Positions 9,842 to 18,468 of a DNA stretch of 64,000 nucleotides are shown in pieces; position 1 is the first letter of the stretch; the number at the start of each line of letters is the position of its first letter. The position numbers and the translations under genes were made by a program. The notes under the pieces were generated by a model. That model was not told where the DNA came from. It saw only the letters and a program-made list of their open reading frames with translations, and did no database searches. The DNA is from VFKI01 sp964647825 (GTDB lineage Bacteria > Pseudomonadota > Gammaproteobacteria > DSM-16500), in NCBI GenBank assembly GCA_964647825.1, contig CAZYJL010000003.1:177959-241958 (forward strand), given 5' to 3'.

Positions 9842-10272
9842 CTTGGCTTCTTTCTGTTTTTTTAAGTATTTAAAATCACATTTTAAACTGGCAATGAAGT
9901 GAAACAATACCCTAGATAGCGCCATATTTCCATGCACGGTAGCAGACAACGAAACATAGTGAACATCCCATCCACTTTGATCACGCCATCGTTTACGCCA
10001 TGCAAACGTCTCATGGTCTGTTTTTAAGCTAACTAATTGATTATATTGATAAAGATGGGTTATTTGTTACTTGTTGATTTTTCTAGCAATTTTCCCAAAG
10101 GAGTTATAAATACGTAAAAAATCAACAAGTTAGTAATTAATTTTGCTCATCATCCGCGTTTAATAATCCCTTAAGAAACATATGCTAGATTTCCAATCTA
10201 TTTATTATTTTTAGATCATAAAAATATCAAACATGAAAATAAAACAAAAGACGATGCGAACAGGCGCCCAAC
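9842..10272. other. Divergent intergenic region between rnr and an effector gene, with long inverted repeat
   Basis: No RNA gene or credible ORF is visible in this stretch, apart from the unused N-terminal extension of the rnr frame. It must carry the promoters of rnr (leftward) and of the gene at 10273 (rightward). Its one clear structure is an inverted repeat with perfect 14-bp arms at 10069-10082 (ACTTGTTGATTTTT) and 10117-10130, with a 34-nt loop. Confidence 0.6.
10069..10130. repeat. Inverted repeat, 14-bp perfect arms, 34-nt loop
   Basis: The arms are at 10069-10082 and 10117-10130. The loop includes AAAGGAG. No transcribed gene end lies beside it, so a terminator role is unlikely. An operator, a decayed mobile-element remnant or an RNA structure are possible, and the sequence does not choose among them. 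Confidence 0.6.
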
Positions 10273-11919
10273 ATGAAAAATCCAGCGTTACATGACTTAC
10301 TCTTAGACATTGCCAAAGCGCTAGGCTACGACCTTGGCGAAGGTGCTTGCTTTGGATTTTCGTCTTTATATATCAAATATTTTCTTGAAAAAGAATGGCA
10401 AGATCCCGCTTATGGTCTTGCATTCTTTGAGCGAACCATTCAGCTGTTACTATCCATTCCGCCAGAAAATATCGACATTCTTGTTGATGTGATCCAGCAA
10501 ACAAGAACACTCATCGCAACAAAGAAAAACATCTTCATAGAAAAAGCAAAAAAAGAAAATACTTCACTCAACCCAATTAACGAGCTAATACCCACAACGT
10601 ATATTCAACTTCATAAGCAAGCAGATGAATTTGTCTTTAAAAATCAACTCACCCGAATGCAACAATCCTATGCTGAAATACCAGCTATTTTTGAAGCAAT
10701 CATATTATTTCAAAATTCTGATTATCATTATCAATGGCTACGCACACCGTCATGGTATCAAACTGCAGAAATCCCGATGCAAATGTTACAAAATGATTTA
10801 ATTAACAAAAAAAATCAAATTTTAGAAAATAAATTATCGATTGGATTATTTGATCAAGAAAGTTTTTCACAATGCATACAATTGCTAGAATATTATTTTT
10901 CTCATTTAAATCTCCCCATCGCTATTGCTTTGCATTTTAATCAACACGCCGTTGCACTTACCCTTGAAAATGCTATTTGGTCACTTATTGACATTGACAG
11001 ACTCTCGAATTCTCGGCTCACTTTATCCATTCCATTCACTAACAGTGCGGACTTAAGCGCTGAGTTGTTCGCAAACAAAATGGAAAAAGAAAACTTATTG
11101 CTAACTTTTTACTGCACAGAAACAACAAGAAAAATATTACAAGAACACATCACAAACTGTAAAAATGACCCTTTCTGGCCAAGCCACTTCGTTTATTTCG
11201 ACAAAAATATTTTCAATAATAAATTTTTCTATATTTATTGCCAACTAAAACCTACTCTACCAAATAGCATGGTCGACGTTTTTTTGCATGTTTATCAAAA
11301 AAACCCTATTTATTATTCTCATATATTACTTTTCTCTCCGACTTTATTCAAAAAAATCATTCAAAAAATACCCCGAGAGCAAATTTTCTGCTTATCAAAA
11401 AATACTTCCTTTTTTGCAGAAACACTATTAAAAAATTTAGAAAAAATGCTCAGTAAAAAATTTTTTTTCCCCCAAGAAACATTTGAATTACTCATGTCGC
11501 TTTGTATTCCATACAATTATACAACGATTAACCTGATTTTTTGGGGAGATGTACTCTTTAAAATTGCAACACAATTAGGTGACCTTGCAAGCATTGAAAA
11601 AATTTACTCAGAATTTAATCTCAGTAATATTCAAGAACATATAGAAAATGCTGTATATTATCGACAACCCACTGTTTTTCTCTTCTTATTAGAAAAATTC
11701 CCTAAAAAATTTTGGCCAACAAATTATTTAACGACGCTCTTAGCATTAGCAAAAGCAAATGAATCTTACGATATCATGCAAATCCTACATGCCTCACAAG
11801 AACAATCTTTATTATCTTCACTTTCTTTATTTAGAAAAAGACCGCTATCACTTTGCGATAGCAGCAATGAAGATTGCATGGATGCAGAACCCACTTTAAA
11901 AAAAGCAAAACACTCTTAG
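10273..11919 (+). CDS. Predicted effector with YopT-like Cys-His-Asp triad
   Basis: This 548-residue soluble protein is AT-rich relative to its housekeeping neighbours and I do not recognise it by overall sequence. The N-terminus carries LGEGACFGFSSLY with Cys26 in a Gly-x-Cys-x-Gly-x-Ser setting. Residues 221-242 read HFNQHAVALT and then WSLIDID, giving His225 and Asp240 (or Asp242). The order Cys early, His-Ala-Val, then Asp about 15 residues later is that of YopT/AvrPphB-type (C58) papain-like proteases. The C-terminal ~300 residues are helical, with spacing suggestive of degenerate repeats. I infer a cysteine-protease effector; the target is unknown. The ribosome site (AGG, ~10 bp upstream) is weak. 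A basic C-terminus (KKAKHS) is visible. Confidence 0.52.
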   Translation: MKNPALHDLLLDIAKALGYDLGEGACFGFSSLYIKYFLEKEWQDPAYGLAFFERTIQLLLSIPPENIDILVDVIQQTRTLIATKKNIFIEKAKKENTSLNPINELIPTTYIQLHKQADEFVFKNQLTRMQQSYAEIPAIFEAIILFQNSDYHYQWLRTPSWYQTAEIPMQMLQNDLINKKNQILENKLSIGLFDQESFSQCIQLLEYYFSHLNLPIAIALHFNQHAVALTLENAIWSLIDIDRLSNSRLTLSIPFTNSADLSAELFANKMEKENLLLTFYCTETTRKILQEHITNCKNDPFWPSHFVYFDKNIFNNKFFYIYCQLKPTLPNSMVDVFLHVYQKNPIYYSHILLFSPTLFKKIIQKIPREQIFCLSKNTSFFAETLLKNLEKMLSKKFFFPQETFELLMSLCIPYNYTTINLIFWGDVLFKIATQLGDLASIEKIYSEFNLSNIQEHIENAVYYRQPTVFLFLLEKFPKKFWPTNYLTTLLALAKANESYDIMQILHASQEQSLLSSLSLFRKRPLSLCDSSNEDCMDAEPTLKKAKHS

Positions 11920-11940
11920 TTAACTGCCTGCACCATGCTG

Positions 11941-12735
11941 TCATACCGCCACTTCACCACGAATATGCGGATGCGCTTGATAATTCATCATTTCAATATC
12001 TTCAAATTGATACTCAAACAAAGACTTCGGCCGATTTTTTAAAATTAATGTGGGCAATGGAAACGGTGTACGCGTTAACTGTAAATTCACTTGTTCCAAG
12101 TGATTTAAATAAATATGACAATCGCCACCTGTCCAAACAAAATCACCCACTGCTAAATCACATTGTTGCGCCAACATATGGGTTAACAAAGAGTAAGAAG
12201 CAATATTAAAAGGCACACCTAAAAACGCATCCGCCGAACGCTGATACGATTGACAGGATAATTTTCCATCCGCCACATAAAATTGAAATAATAAATGACA
12301 CGGCGGTAATTTCATTTTTGGAATTTCACCAACATTCCATGCACTGACCACCAAACGCCTTGAATCCGGATTATTTTTGATTTCATCCACAATTTGACTC
12401 ATTTGGTCAATTGTTTCACCAGTGGCAGTCGGCCATGCACGCCATTGCTTGCCATACACCGGACCTAAATCACCTTTATCATCCGCCCACTCATCCCAAA
12501 TCGTCACACGATTTTCTTGTAACGTTTTGACATTCGTTTCGCCGCGCAAAAACCACAGTAATTCATGAATAATACTACGCAATGATAATTTTTTAGTGGT
12601 CACTAAAGGGAAACCTTGCGATAAATCAAAACGCATTTGCATGCCAAACGTACTGATAGTACCCGTACCCGTCCGATCTTGTTTTTTTATCCCTGTATCA
12701 CGAATATGCTTTAAAAAATCAAGATATTGTTGCAT
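11941..12735 (-). CDS. thyA: Thymidylate synthase
   Basis: ThyA makes dTMP from dUMP using methylene-tetrahydrofolate. From Met at 12735 the protein has 264 residues, the same as E. coli ThyA, and begins MQQYLDFLKHI; the frame is open 13 codons further but without family support. Visible motifs are DRTGTGT, the substrate region with the active-site Cys in LPPCHLLFQFYV, the QRSADAFLGVPFNIASY dUMP-binding stretch, and the C-terminal VAV. The start overlaps the 3' end of lgt by 17 bp, the conserved lgt-thyA pair, which indicates translational coupling. Confidence 0.97.
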   Translation of the reverse strand: MQQYLDFLKHIRDTGIKKQDRTGTGTISTFGMQMRFDLSQGFPLVTTKKLSLRSIIHELLWFLRGETNVKTLQENRVTIWDEWADDKGDLGPVYGKQWRAWPTATGETIDQMSQIVDEIKNNPDSRRLVVSAWNVGEIPKMKLPPCHLLFQFYVADGKLSCQSYQRSADAFLGVPFNIASYSLLTHMLAQQCDLAVGDFVWTGGDCHIYLNHLEQVNLQLTRTPFPLPTLILKNRPKSLFEYQFEDIEMMNYQAHPHIRGEVAV

Positions 12736-13516
12736 GCGCTGTTCTCCGATAAGCCCATAAAAGACACGCCGCACCGATCACAATCATCGGTAACGACAAC
12801 AATTGACCTTTCGTCATCCAACCAAACGCAATAAATCCGATTTGACTGTCCGGCTCACGAAAACATTCGGCGATACAACGAAAAATCCCATAAAATAAAA
12901 GAAAAAAACCAGAAACGGCCCAACGTGGGCGCATTTTTTTTGAATACCACCACATTAACAAAAATAATAAAACACCTTCTAATAAAAATTCATATAATTC
13001 TGAAGGGTGTCGCGCAAAAGGACCGCCGCCCGGATACACCATACCCCATGGCACGGTTGTCACACGCCCCCATAATTCCCCATTAATAAAATTACCAATC
13101 CGACCCGTCGCTAATCCTAATGGCACCACCGGCGCGATAAAATCTGTTACATCAATCAATGCACGTTGCGTTTTGCGTGCATAAAAATACAAAGCAACAA
13201 TCACACCCATTAAGCCCCCATGAAATGACATGCCACCTTGCCAAATCATAAAAACTTGCCAAGGTGCTTGTAATAACACAGCAAAATCATAAAAAAACAA
13301 ATAACCCAGACGCCCACCAATAATCACGCCTAATGCACCATAGAAAAAAATATCGGGTAACTCTGCTCGCGTAAAACCACGCGCTGGATTTCGTACACGC
13401 CACGCCAAAGCAATCCACGCCAACAAAAATCCAACCAAATACATCACACCATACCAATGCACAGCAAGCGGCCCCACACGAAAGGCAACAGGATCCATTT
13501 GCGGATATACCAACAT
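12719..13516 (-). CDS. lgt: Phosphatidylglycerol:prolipoprotein diacylglyceryl transferase
   Basis: Lgt attaches diacylglycerol from phosphatidylglycerol to the lipobox cysteine of prelipoproteins in the inner membrane. The protein is multi-pass with several hydrophobic segments and carries the HGG stretch (MSFHGGLMG) and the Lgt signature GRIGNFINGELWGR. I place the start at 13516 (MLVYPQMDPVAF, 265 residues), preceded by GGATGGGG; the frame extends upstream to 13570 into the neighbouring permease gene. It overlaps thyA downstream. The lipoprotein at 18454-19368 would be a substrate. Confidence 0.95.
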   Translation of the reverse strand: MLVYPQMDPVAFRVGPLAVHWYGVMYLVGFLLAWIALAWRVRNPARGFTRAELPDIFFYGALGVIIGGRLGYLFFYDFAVLLQAPWQVFMIWQGGMSFHGGLMGVIVALYFYARKTQRALIDVTDFIAPVVPLGLATGRIGNFINGELWGRVTTVPWGMVYPGGGPFARHPSELYEFLLEGVLLFLLMWWYSKKMRPRWAVSGFFLLFYGIFRCIAECFREPDSQIGFIAFGWMTKGQLLSLPMIVIGAACLLWAYRRTAHATIS

Positions 13517-13520
13517 ACTT

Positions 13521-14321
13521 TTACCCCATCCAGACCATATCAATGGCAACCAACAACAGTAACAACCCAAATAATCGCTTCGCCAAATGATGCGGCAAAT
13601 AACGACCTAACTGTGCCCCCAAGGGCGCTGCAAAAACACTTGCTAATGCAACCGCACAAAACGCCGTCCAATGAATATAATTAACAGCCGCCTCATGACG
13701 AAATAACGTTACCAACGTTGTGAATAGAAAACCTAACGTCGCCGTCACCCCACCGACTAACCCACCCACCACAGCTGTACCTGCCGCTTCTTGCATTGTT
13801 AATCCTGCACGTAATAAAAAAGGGACTAATAACGTCCCGCCACCCACGCCCAATAACCCTGACAATAAACCCGTCAACGTAGAAAAAAATGCAAACAAAA
13901 CGCTGGATAATCCCAAAGCATTTTCTTGTTTGACTGATTCATGCTTGCCAAAAAACAAACGACCGCCTAATCCAAATAAAAAAATAGCAAACCCTATTCG
14001 CAAATACGCTGCCGGTAATAAATGCACCAAAAATGATCCTAACGCTGCACCCACCATGAGAAAAGGCAACATACGCCAGAAAAAAAGCCAACGCACATTG
14101 CCTCGCTGATGATGCGCATACAAGGCAGACAGCGATGTCATAATCATCACGGCTAACGATGTCGCCACCGCCATCTTCATAGCATTGGGCGCATTAGCCG
14201 CTTGCTGCGCAAAAATATACGCTAAGCTCGGCACGACAATGACACCGCCGCCCACACCAAATAAACCCGACAACATTCCTGCAATTAACCCAATGGCTAG
14301 GTACACTATTAGCAACAGCAT
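13521..14321 (-). CDS. TSUP family permease (TauE/SafE-like)
   Basis: This 266-residue integral membrane protein belongs to the sulfite-exporter TauE/SafE (TSUP, DUF81) family, whose members move sulfur-containing anions or organic acids across the inner membrane. The two family repeats are visible as LSGLFGVGGGVIVVP near residue 20 and LSGLLGVGGGTLLVP about 140 residues later, each inside hydrophobic helices. The start is ATG at 14321, whose A overlaps the TAA of ptsP, so it is coupled to ptsP; its stop lies 4 bp before the lgt start. The unit ptsP-TSUP-lgt-thyA is known in gammaproteobacteria. The substrate cannot be read from sequence. Confidence 0.85.
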   Translation of the reverse strand: MLLLIVYLAIGLIAGMLSGLFGVGGGVIVVPSLAYIFAQQAANAPNAMKMAVATSLAVMIMTSLSALYAHHQRGNVRWLFFWRMLPFLMVGAALGSFLVHLLPAAYLRIGFAIFLFGLGGRLFFGKHESVKQENALGLSSVLFAFFSTLTGLLSGLLGVGGGTLLVPFLLRAGLTMQEAAGTAVVGGLVGGVTATLGFLFTTLVTLFRHEAAVNYIHWTAFCAVALASVFAAPLGAQLGRYLPHHLAKRLFGLLLLLVAIDMVWMG

Positions 14322-16642
14322 TACTCGCCTCTCCCCACGCGAATCACACGGCCCAATCCCGCTTGTTCCAGCGCTAATTCCATATGACAACGAATCATGA
14401 CGGGACTCTCCATCGCAAGCACATCTTGTAATAATCGCAATGCTTTCGCGCGGGTAAAATGACGAATCACCCATTTAATACGGCCCAATGACGCTGCACT
14501 CATACTCAGCGAATCAAATCCCATTGCCACCAATAACATCACTGCGACAGGATCGCCCGCTAACTCACCACAAATACTGACATGCTTGCCTTCTTGATGC
14601 CCTGCATCAACAACATGTTGCAACGCGCGCAAAACTGCTGGGTGCAACGAATCAAACAAACCGGCAACGCGGGCATTATTACGATCTACCGCCAATAAAT
14701 ACTGCGTTAAATCATTGCTGCCAACCGATAAAAAATCGACACGCCGCGCAATCACGCGCGCTTGATATACCGCCGCCGGAACCTCAATCATCACACCCAC
14801 CGATGGCATCTGCACATCTGGCATTTCTTCTAAAACATCCGTATGCGCTTTTCTTAGCAAACGCAGCGCTTCATCCACTTCGCTGACATCCGTTACCATC
14901 GGCAACATAATTCGTAAATTATTGTAACCACGACTTGCGCGTAACATCGCGCGTACTTGCGTTAGAAAAATATCCGGATGATCCAGCGTAATTCGAATCC
15001 CACGCCAACCTAAAAAAGGATTCTCTTCGTGCACAGGAAAATACGACAACATCTTATCGCCACCAATATCTAACGTCCGCATCGTTACTTGACGCGGCGC
15101 AAACGATGCCAATAATTGACGATACATCACACGTTGTTCTTCACTTGATGGGAAACGATCACGCATCAAAAAAGGCGTTTCCGTCCGATACAACCCCACC
15201 CCTTCAGCGCCCGACGCCAAAGATAAACTGACATCGCCACCTAGCCCCGTATTCACCATCAATGAAATGAGTTCACCGTCGGCCAATTGTGCCGGTTGAT
15301 CACGCAATGATTCAAATAACGCAGCTTGCTCGCGCTCCTCACCATATAATTGCTGAAACTCTTCACGTAACGCCGGTGATGGCGCAACATAAACCTGACC
15401 ATAATACCCATCCACAATCAACTCTTGATCCTGCAAGGTTTGCACCGGCAATTCGCTGACACCCATCACCGTTGGCAAACCCATCGCACGCGCCAAAATG
15501 GCCACATGGGAATTGCCTGACCCTTTCGCAGAAATCACGCCTGCGAGACACCCTTCCGGTACTTCAGCTAGATCGGCTGCTGTTAATTCTTCGCCAACTA
15601 GAATCGTTTGCTCTGCATATTCCGGCAAGATTCGTTCATTACGCTGTAAAAATGACAACACGCGCAATCCTAAACTACGAATATCCACCGCGCGCTCGCG
15701 CAAATAATCATTATCTAAACTTTCTAATTTCGCGACATGTGACTCCACCACACTCCGCAACGCACCCTGCGCCCAATTTCCCGCACGAATCGCTGCAATA
15801 ATCTCTGCGCCTAAATCATTTGCATCAAGAATGCGTTGATACACATCAAATAAAGCATGTTCTTCGACCGGTAAACTCGCATAAAGACGCTCACTAATAA
15901 TTCGAAACTCTTCGCGCCCTGCCGCCAAGGCTGCTTCTAATAAACGAATCTCCGATTCGACATCGTCAGGCTCACGATCCGGCACAGTCGAAAAATCAGC
16001 AGCAAATGACACCACGACACCGATTCCGATGCCAATACCTGGGGCCCCTGAAATACCCGACCATGTATTCCCTTCTCTTCCCTCATGACGGCGATGTAGC
16101 ACTGAATTCTGCGAAATAGGCTGTTCTGGCGCAGGATGTGCTTGTAAATCCGCAATCGCACCTGTCGCCTCGGCATGGGCAATGACAGCTGCCAACTGCG
16201 CTGCAAGCGTGACTAAAAAGGCTTCTTCCGAATCATCATAACGACGAGATTCACGCTGTTGAACAATTAATACACCTAACACTTGGCGATGATAAATAAT
16301 TGGCGCACCTAAAAAAGCAGAATAGACATCTTCTCCGACTTCCGGCACAGGGAAAAAACGCGGATGTTGCGATGCGTCACTTAAATTCAGTGGTTCTTCT
16401 CGCTCACCCACTAATCCAATTAAACCTTGGTCAATCGGCACACTCACATGACCCACCGCTGCTGGATTCAACCCCTCCGTGGCCATCAACACATATTCAC
16501 CACGGCGCCGATCCAATAAAAATATAGAACACGCTTGCGTCTCCAACGCGCTGGCCACACTGCTGACCATCATATTCAATGCTTCACGGAAATCACGAGC
16601 CGCAGCAACAGCTTGAATAATACGGCGCAGGGTATCCAGCAT
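14321..16642 (-). CDS. ptsP: Phosphoenolpyruvate-protein phosphotransferase PtsP (Enzyme I-Ntr)
   Basis: Enzyme I-Ntr takes phosphate from phosphoenolpyruvate and passes it to NPr in the nitrogen-related regulatory phosphorelay. The 773 residues begin with a GAF domain (~1-165), followed by the PEP-utiliser N-terminal region and the phosphohistidine domain with GSGNSHVAILARA (active His). The PEP-binding barrel contains LYRTETPFLMRDRFP, GIRITLDHP and the SICGELAGDP signature. GAF plus EI is diagnostic of PtsP rather than the sugar Enzyme I. No HPr/NPr or EIIA lies in this window. It leads an operon into the TSUP permease, lgt and thyA. Confidence 0.95.
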   Translation of the reverse strand: MLDTLRRIIQAVAAARDFREALNMMVSSVASALETQACSIFLLDRRRGEYVLMATEGLNPAAVGHVSVPIDQGLIGLVGEREEPLNLSDASQHPRFFPVPEVGEDVYSAFLGAPIIYHRQVLGVLIVQQRESRRYDDSEEAFLVTLAAQLAAVIAHAEATGAIADLQAHPAPEQPISQNSVLHRRHEGREGNTWSGISGAPGIGIGIGVVVSFAADFSTVPDREPDDVESEIRLLEAALAAGREEFRIISERLYASLPVEEHALFDVYQRILDANDLGAEIIAAIRAGNWAQGALRSVVESHVAKLESLDNDYLRERAVDIRSLGLRVLSFLQRNERILPEYAEQTILVGEELTAADLAEVPEGCLAGVISAKGSGNSHVAILARAMGLPTVMGVSELPVQTLQDQELIVDGYYGQVYVAPSPALREEFQQLYGEEREQAALFESLRDQPAQLADGELISLMVNTGLGGDVSLSLASGAEGVGLYRTETPFLMRDRFPSSEEQRVMYRQLLASFAPRQVTMRTLDIGGDKMLSYFPVHEENPFLGWRGIRITLDHPDIFLTQVRAMLRASRGYNNLRIMLPMVTDVSEVDEALRLLRKAHTDVLEEMPDVQMPSVGVMIEVPAAVYQARVIARRVDFLSVGSNDLTQYLLAVDRNNARVAGLFDSLHPAVLRALQHVVDAGHQEGKHVSICGELAGDPVAVMLLVAMGFDSLSMSAASLGRIKWVIRHFTRAKALRLLQDVLAMESPVMIRCHMELALEQAGLGRVIRVGRGE

Positions 16643-16669
16643 AGAACCTCTCTCACTGATCTTAATTTG

Positions 16670-16858
16670 TTGTAACGACTCAAGTAGTCAGGATTTTTTC
16701 ACTTGACTGACCGCAATCGCCGAACAGCAGGTTACATTTTACCAATGGAAATGCCCTTCATAAATCATGAAAGGACGCAGCTTCGATAAAGTACTGTCTC
16801 TGCGGGACCCATGTTATACAGTCAAGTGAAAAAATCCTGACTACTTGAGTCGTTACAA
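16670..16858. mobile_element. MITE family M, copy 1 (189 bp, perfect 40-bp terminal inverted repeats)
   Basis: The arms at 16670-16709 and 16819-16858 are perfect 40-bp complements (outer end TTGTAACGACTC, inner end ACTTGACTG). The ~109-bp interior is non-coding and clearly similar to the interiors of the copies at 43490-43674 (inverted) and 60808-60984. It has no transposase, so it is a non-autonomous element. The right arm enters the 3' end of rppH and supplies its stop codon. Confidence 0.85.
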
Positions 16859-17374
16859 TTTATCTTGTTTACTTTTTTGGAAACGCTCTGACAGCACAAT
16901 GCGCGAAAATTCTTTCATCGCTAGACCATAGACTTGTCGTTTAAATGACACCACACGACGTAACGGATACCAATACGACACCCATGCCCATGAATCAAAC
17001 TCAGGATGCCCTGTTGCGCTTAAATCAATCTGCTCTTCAGAACCTAACATCTGCAATAAAAACCACTTTTGTTTTTGGCCAATGCATAATGGCATGGAGT
17101 GCTGTCGTACCAGCCGTTGAGGCAAACGATAATGCAACCAACGCTTGGTACTCGTAATAATTTTGACATCTTCAGGTTGCAAGCCTATTTCTTCGTAGAG
17201 CTCACGAAACATCGCCTCTTCAGGGGTTTCTGCCTGCTTTAAACCACCTTGGGGAAACTGCCAAGCAGGTTTCCCAATCCGCTTCGCTAAAAATAGCTCT
17301 CGCCGATCATTCACAAGGATAATACCCACTCCTCGCCTAAAACCGTCCTGATCTATCACCTGCAAGTCGCCCAT
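16853..17374 (-). CDS. rppH: RNA pyrophosphohydrolase RppH
   Basis: RppH removes pyrophosphate from the 5' triphosphate of mRNA and starts RNase E-dependent decay. The 173-residue protein contains a complete Nudix box at 43-65 (starting GGLKQAET, with RELYEEIGL), and the RppH-specific stretches CIGQKQKWFLL, SYWYPLRRVVSFKR and YGLAMKEFSR. The start is ATG at 17374. The final codon (TTG) and the TAA stop lie within the outer 6 bp of the MITE at 16670-16858, so insertion has reset the C-terminus; the residues after the Nudix fold are not conserved, so function should remain. Confidence 0.95.
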   Translation of the reverse strand: MGDLQVIDQDGFRRGVGIILVNDRRELFLAKRIGKPAWQFPQGGLKQAETPEEAMFRELYEEIGLQPEDVKIITSTKRWLHYRLPQRLVRQHSMPLCIGQKQKWFLLQMLGSEEQIDLSATGHPEFDSWAWVSYWYPLRRVVSFKRQVYGLAMKEFSRIVLSERFQKSKQDKL

Positions 17375-17457
17375 AATGTCTATCTTTTCTATCGATTTTT
17401 ACGGAATCACCTGCATGAATAGTGCATCATTTGGTGAGCCTTTGTCATGGGACGATT

Positions 17458-18468
17458 ATGCCATATTTCACTGAATCACCGACGCGAAAATATCACAGAA
17501 TGCTTAGCTTCTCAGCCATTCTTGCATTCTGCAGCCTACTGATTTCTTTATTACATGGCACGGCTTTTATTTCTACACAAAAAATGATCCATATTCTCTT
17601 GCTCCACCCAGATAGCGATCCCGCTACACGCTCACTGCTGCTCACACTTCGCTTACCTCGCACGCTTGCCGCCTTTGTCACGGGTGGATTACTTGCCCTA
17701 GCAGGCTCTCTCATGCAAGTCTTATTACGCAATCCTCTCGCCGACCCCTATATTCTTGGCATTTCAGGCGGCGCTTCGCTCGGCGCACTCTTTGCCATGC
17801 TGATCGGCACACCGATAATCACAATCACCATTTTTAGCTGGGCCGGCAGCTTATTTGCTATCTTTTGTGTTTGGCAACTTTCTTTCTCACGCCATACAAC
17901 AACCGCCTCATCTTCTCTTCTGCTCACTGGCATTGCCATGGCCAGTATTTTTTCAGCAGGGATCAGTCTGATATTCATTCTTTCCCCGGAAAAGCGGTTA
18001 CATGGCATGTTATTTTGGTTAATGGGCGATTTAAGCGTCACCCATTTACCCTTCTATGAAACAGGTATGCTGCTGGTAGGAATATTCATTAGCCGACGAT
18101 ATGCAACAGAAATCACTCTTTTTATTCGGGGAAAAGAGGAAGCCCAAGCATTAGGTATCCATCCTCAACAACTGAGCATCAAACTCTACTTACTCGCCTC
18201 CCTCCTCACCGCCACTGCCGTGACGCTGGCAGGCTGCATCGGCTTTATCGGATTAATCATTCCACATATCGTACGACTCAGTACCGGGTACGCTTTTCGT
18301 CATACACTGATCAGCACCGTCTTAATGGGCGGCAGTTTACTTACGCTGGCTGATACACTCGGCAATACGTTATTTGCACCACGTGCTATTCCCGCCGGCA
18401 TGATCATGACATTCATTGGCGTACCCATTTTTCTCTGGTTACTACGCAAAAACCTAAACTCGCATTAA
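17458..18468 (+). CDS. BtuC/FecD-family ABC transporter permease (orphan)
   Basis: This ~336-residue polytopic protein belongs to the FecCD/BtuC permease family that imports iron-siderophores, haem or vitamin B12. Family features are the early LRLPRTLAAFVTGGLLALAG stretch, LLRNPLADPYILGISGGA, and the late GFIGLIIPHIVR loop that docks the ATPase. About nine or ten hydrophobic segments are visible. I prefer ATG at 17458, which has GGGA just upstream; the frame is open to a GTG at 17422. No ATPase or substrate-binding protein gene is adjacent. Its 3' end overlaps the convergent lipoprotein gene by 15 bp. B12 versus iron chelate cannot be decided here. Confidence 0.85.
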   Translation: MPYFTESPTRKYHRMLSFSAILAFCSLLISLLHGTAFISTQKMIHILLLHPDSDPATRSLLLTLRLPRTLAAFVTGGLLALAGSLMQVLLRNPLADPYILGISGGASLGALFAMLIGTPIITITIFSWAGSLFAIFCVWQLSFSRHTTTASSSLLLTGIAMASIFSAGISLIFILSPEKRLHGMLFWLMGDLSVTHLPFYETGMLLVGIFISRRYATEITLFIRGKEEAQALGIHPQQLSIKLYLLASLLTATAVTLAGCIGFIGLIIPHIVRLSTGYAFRHTLISTVLMGGSLLTLADTLGNTLFAPRAIPAGMIMTFIGVPIFLWLLRKNLNSH

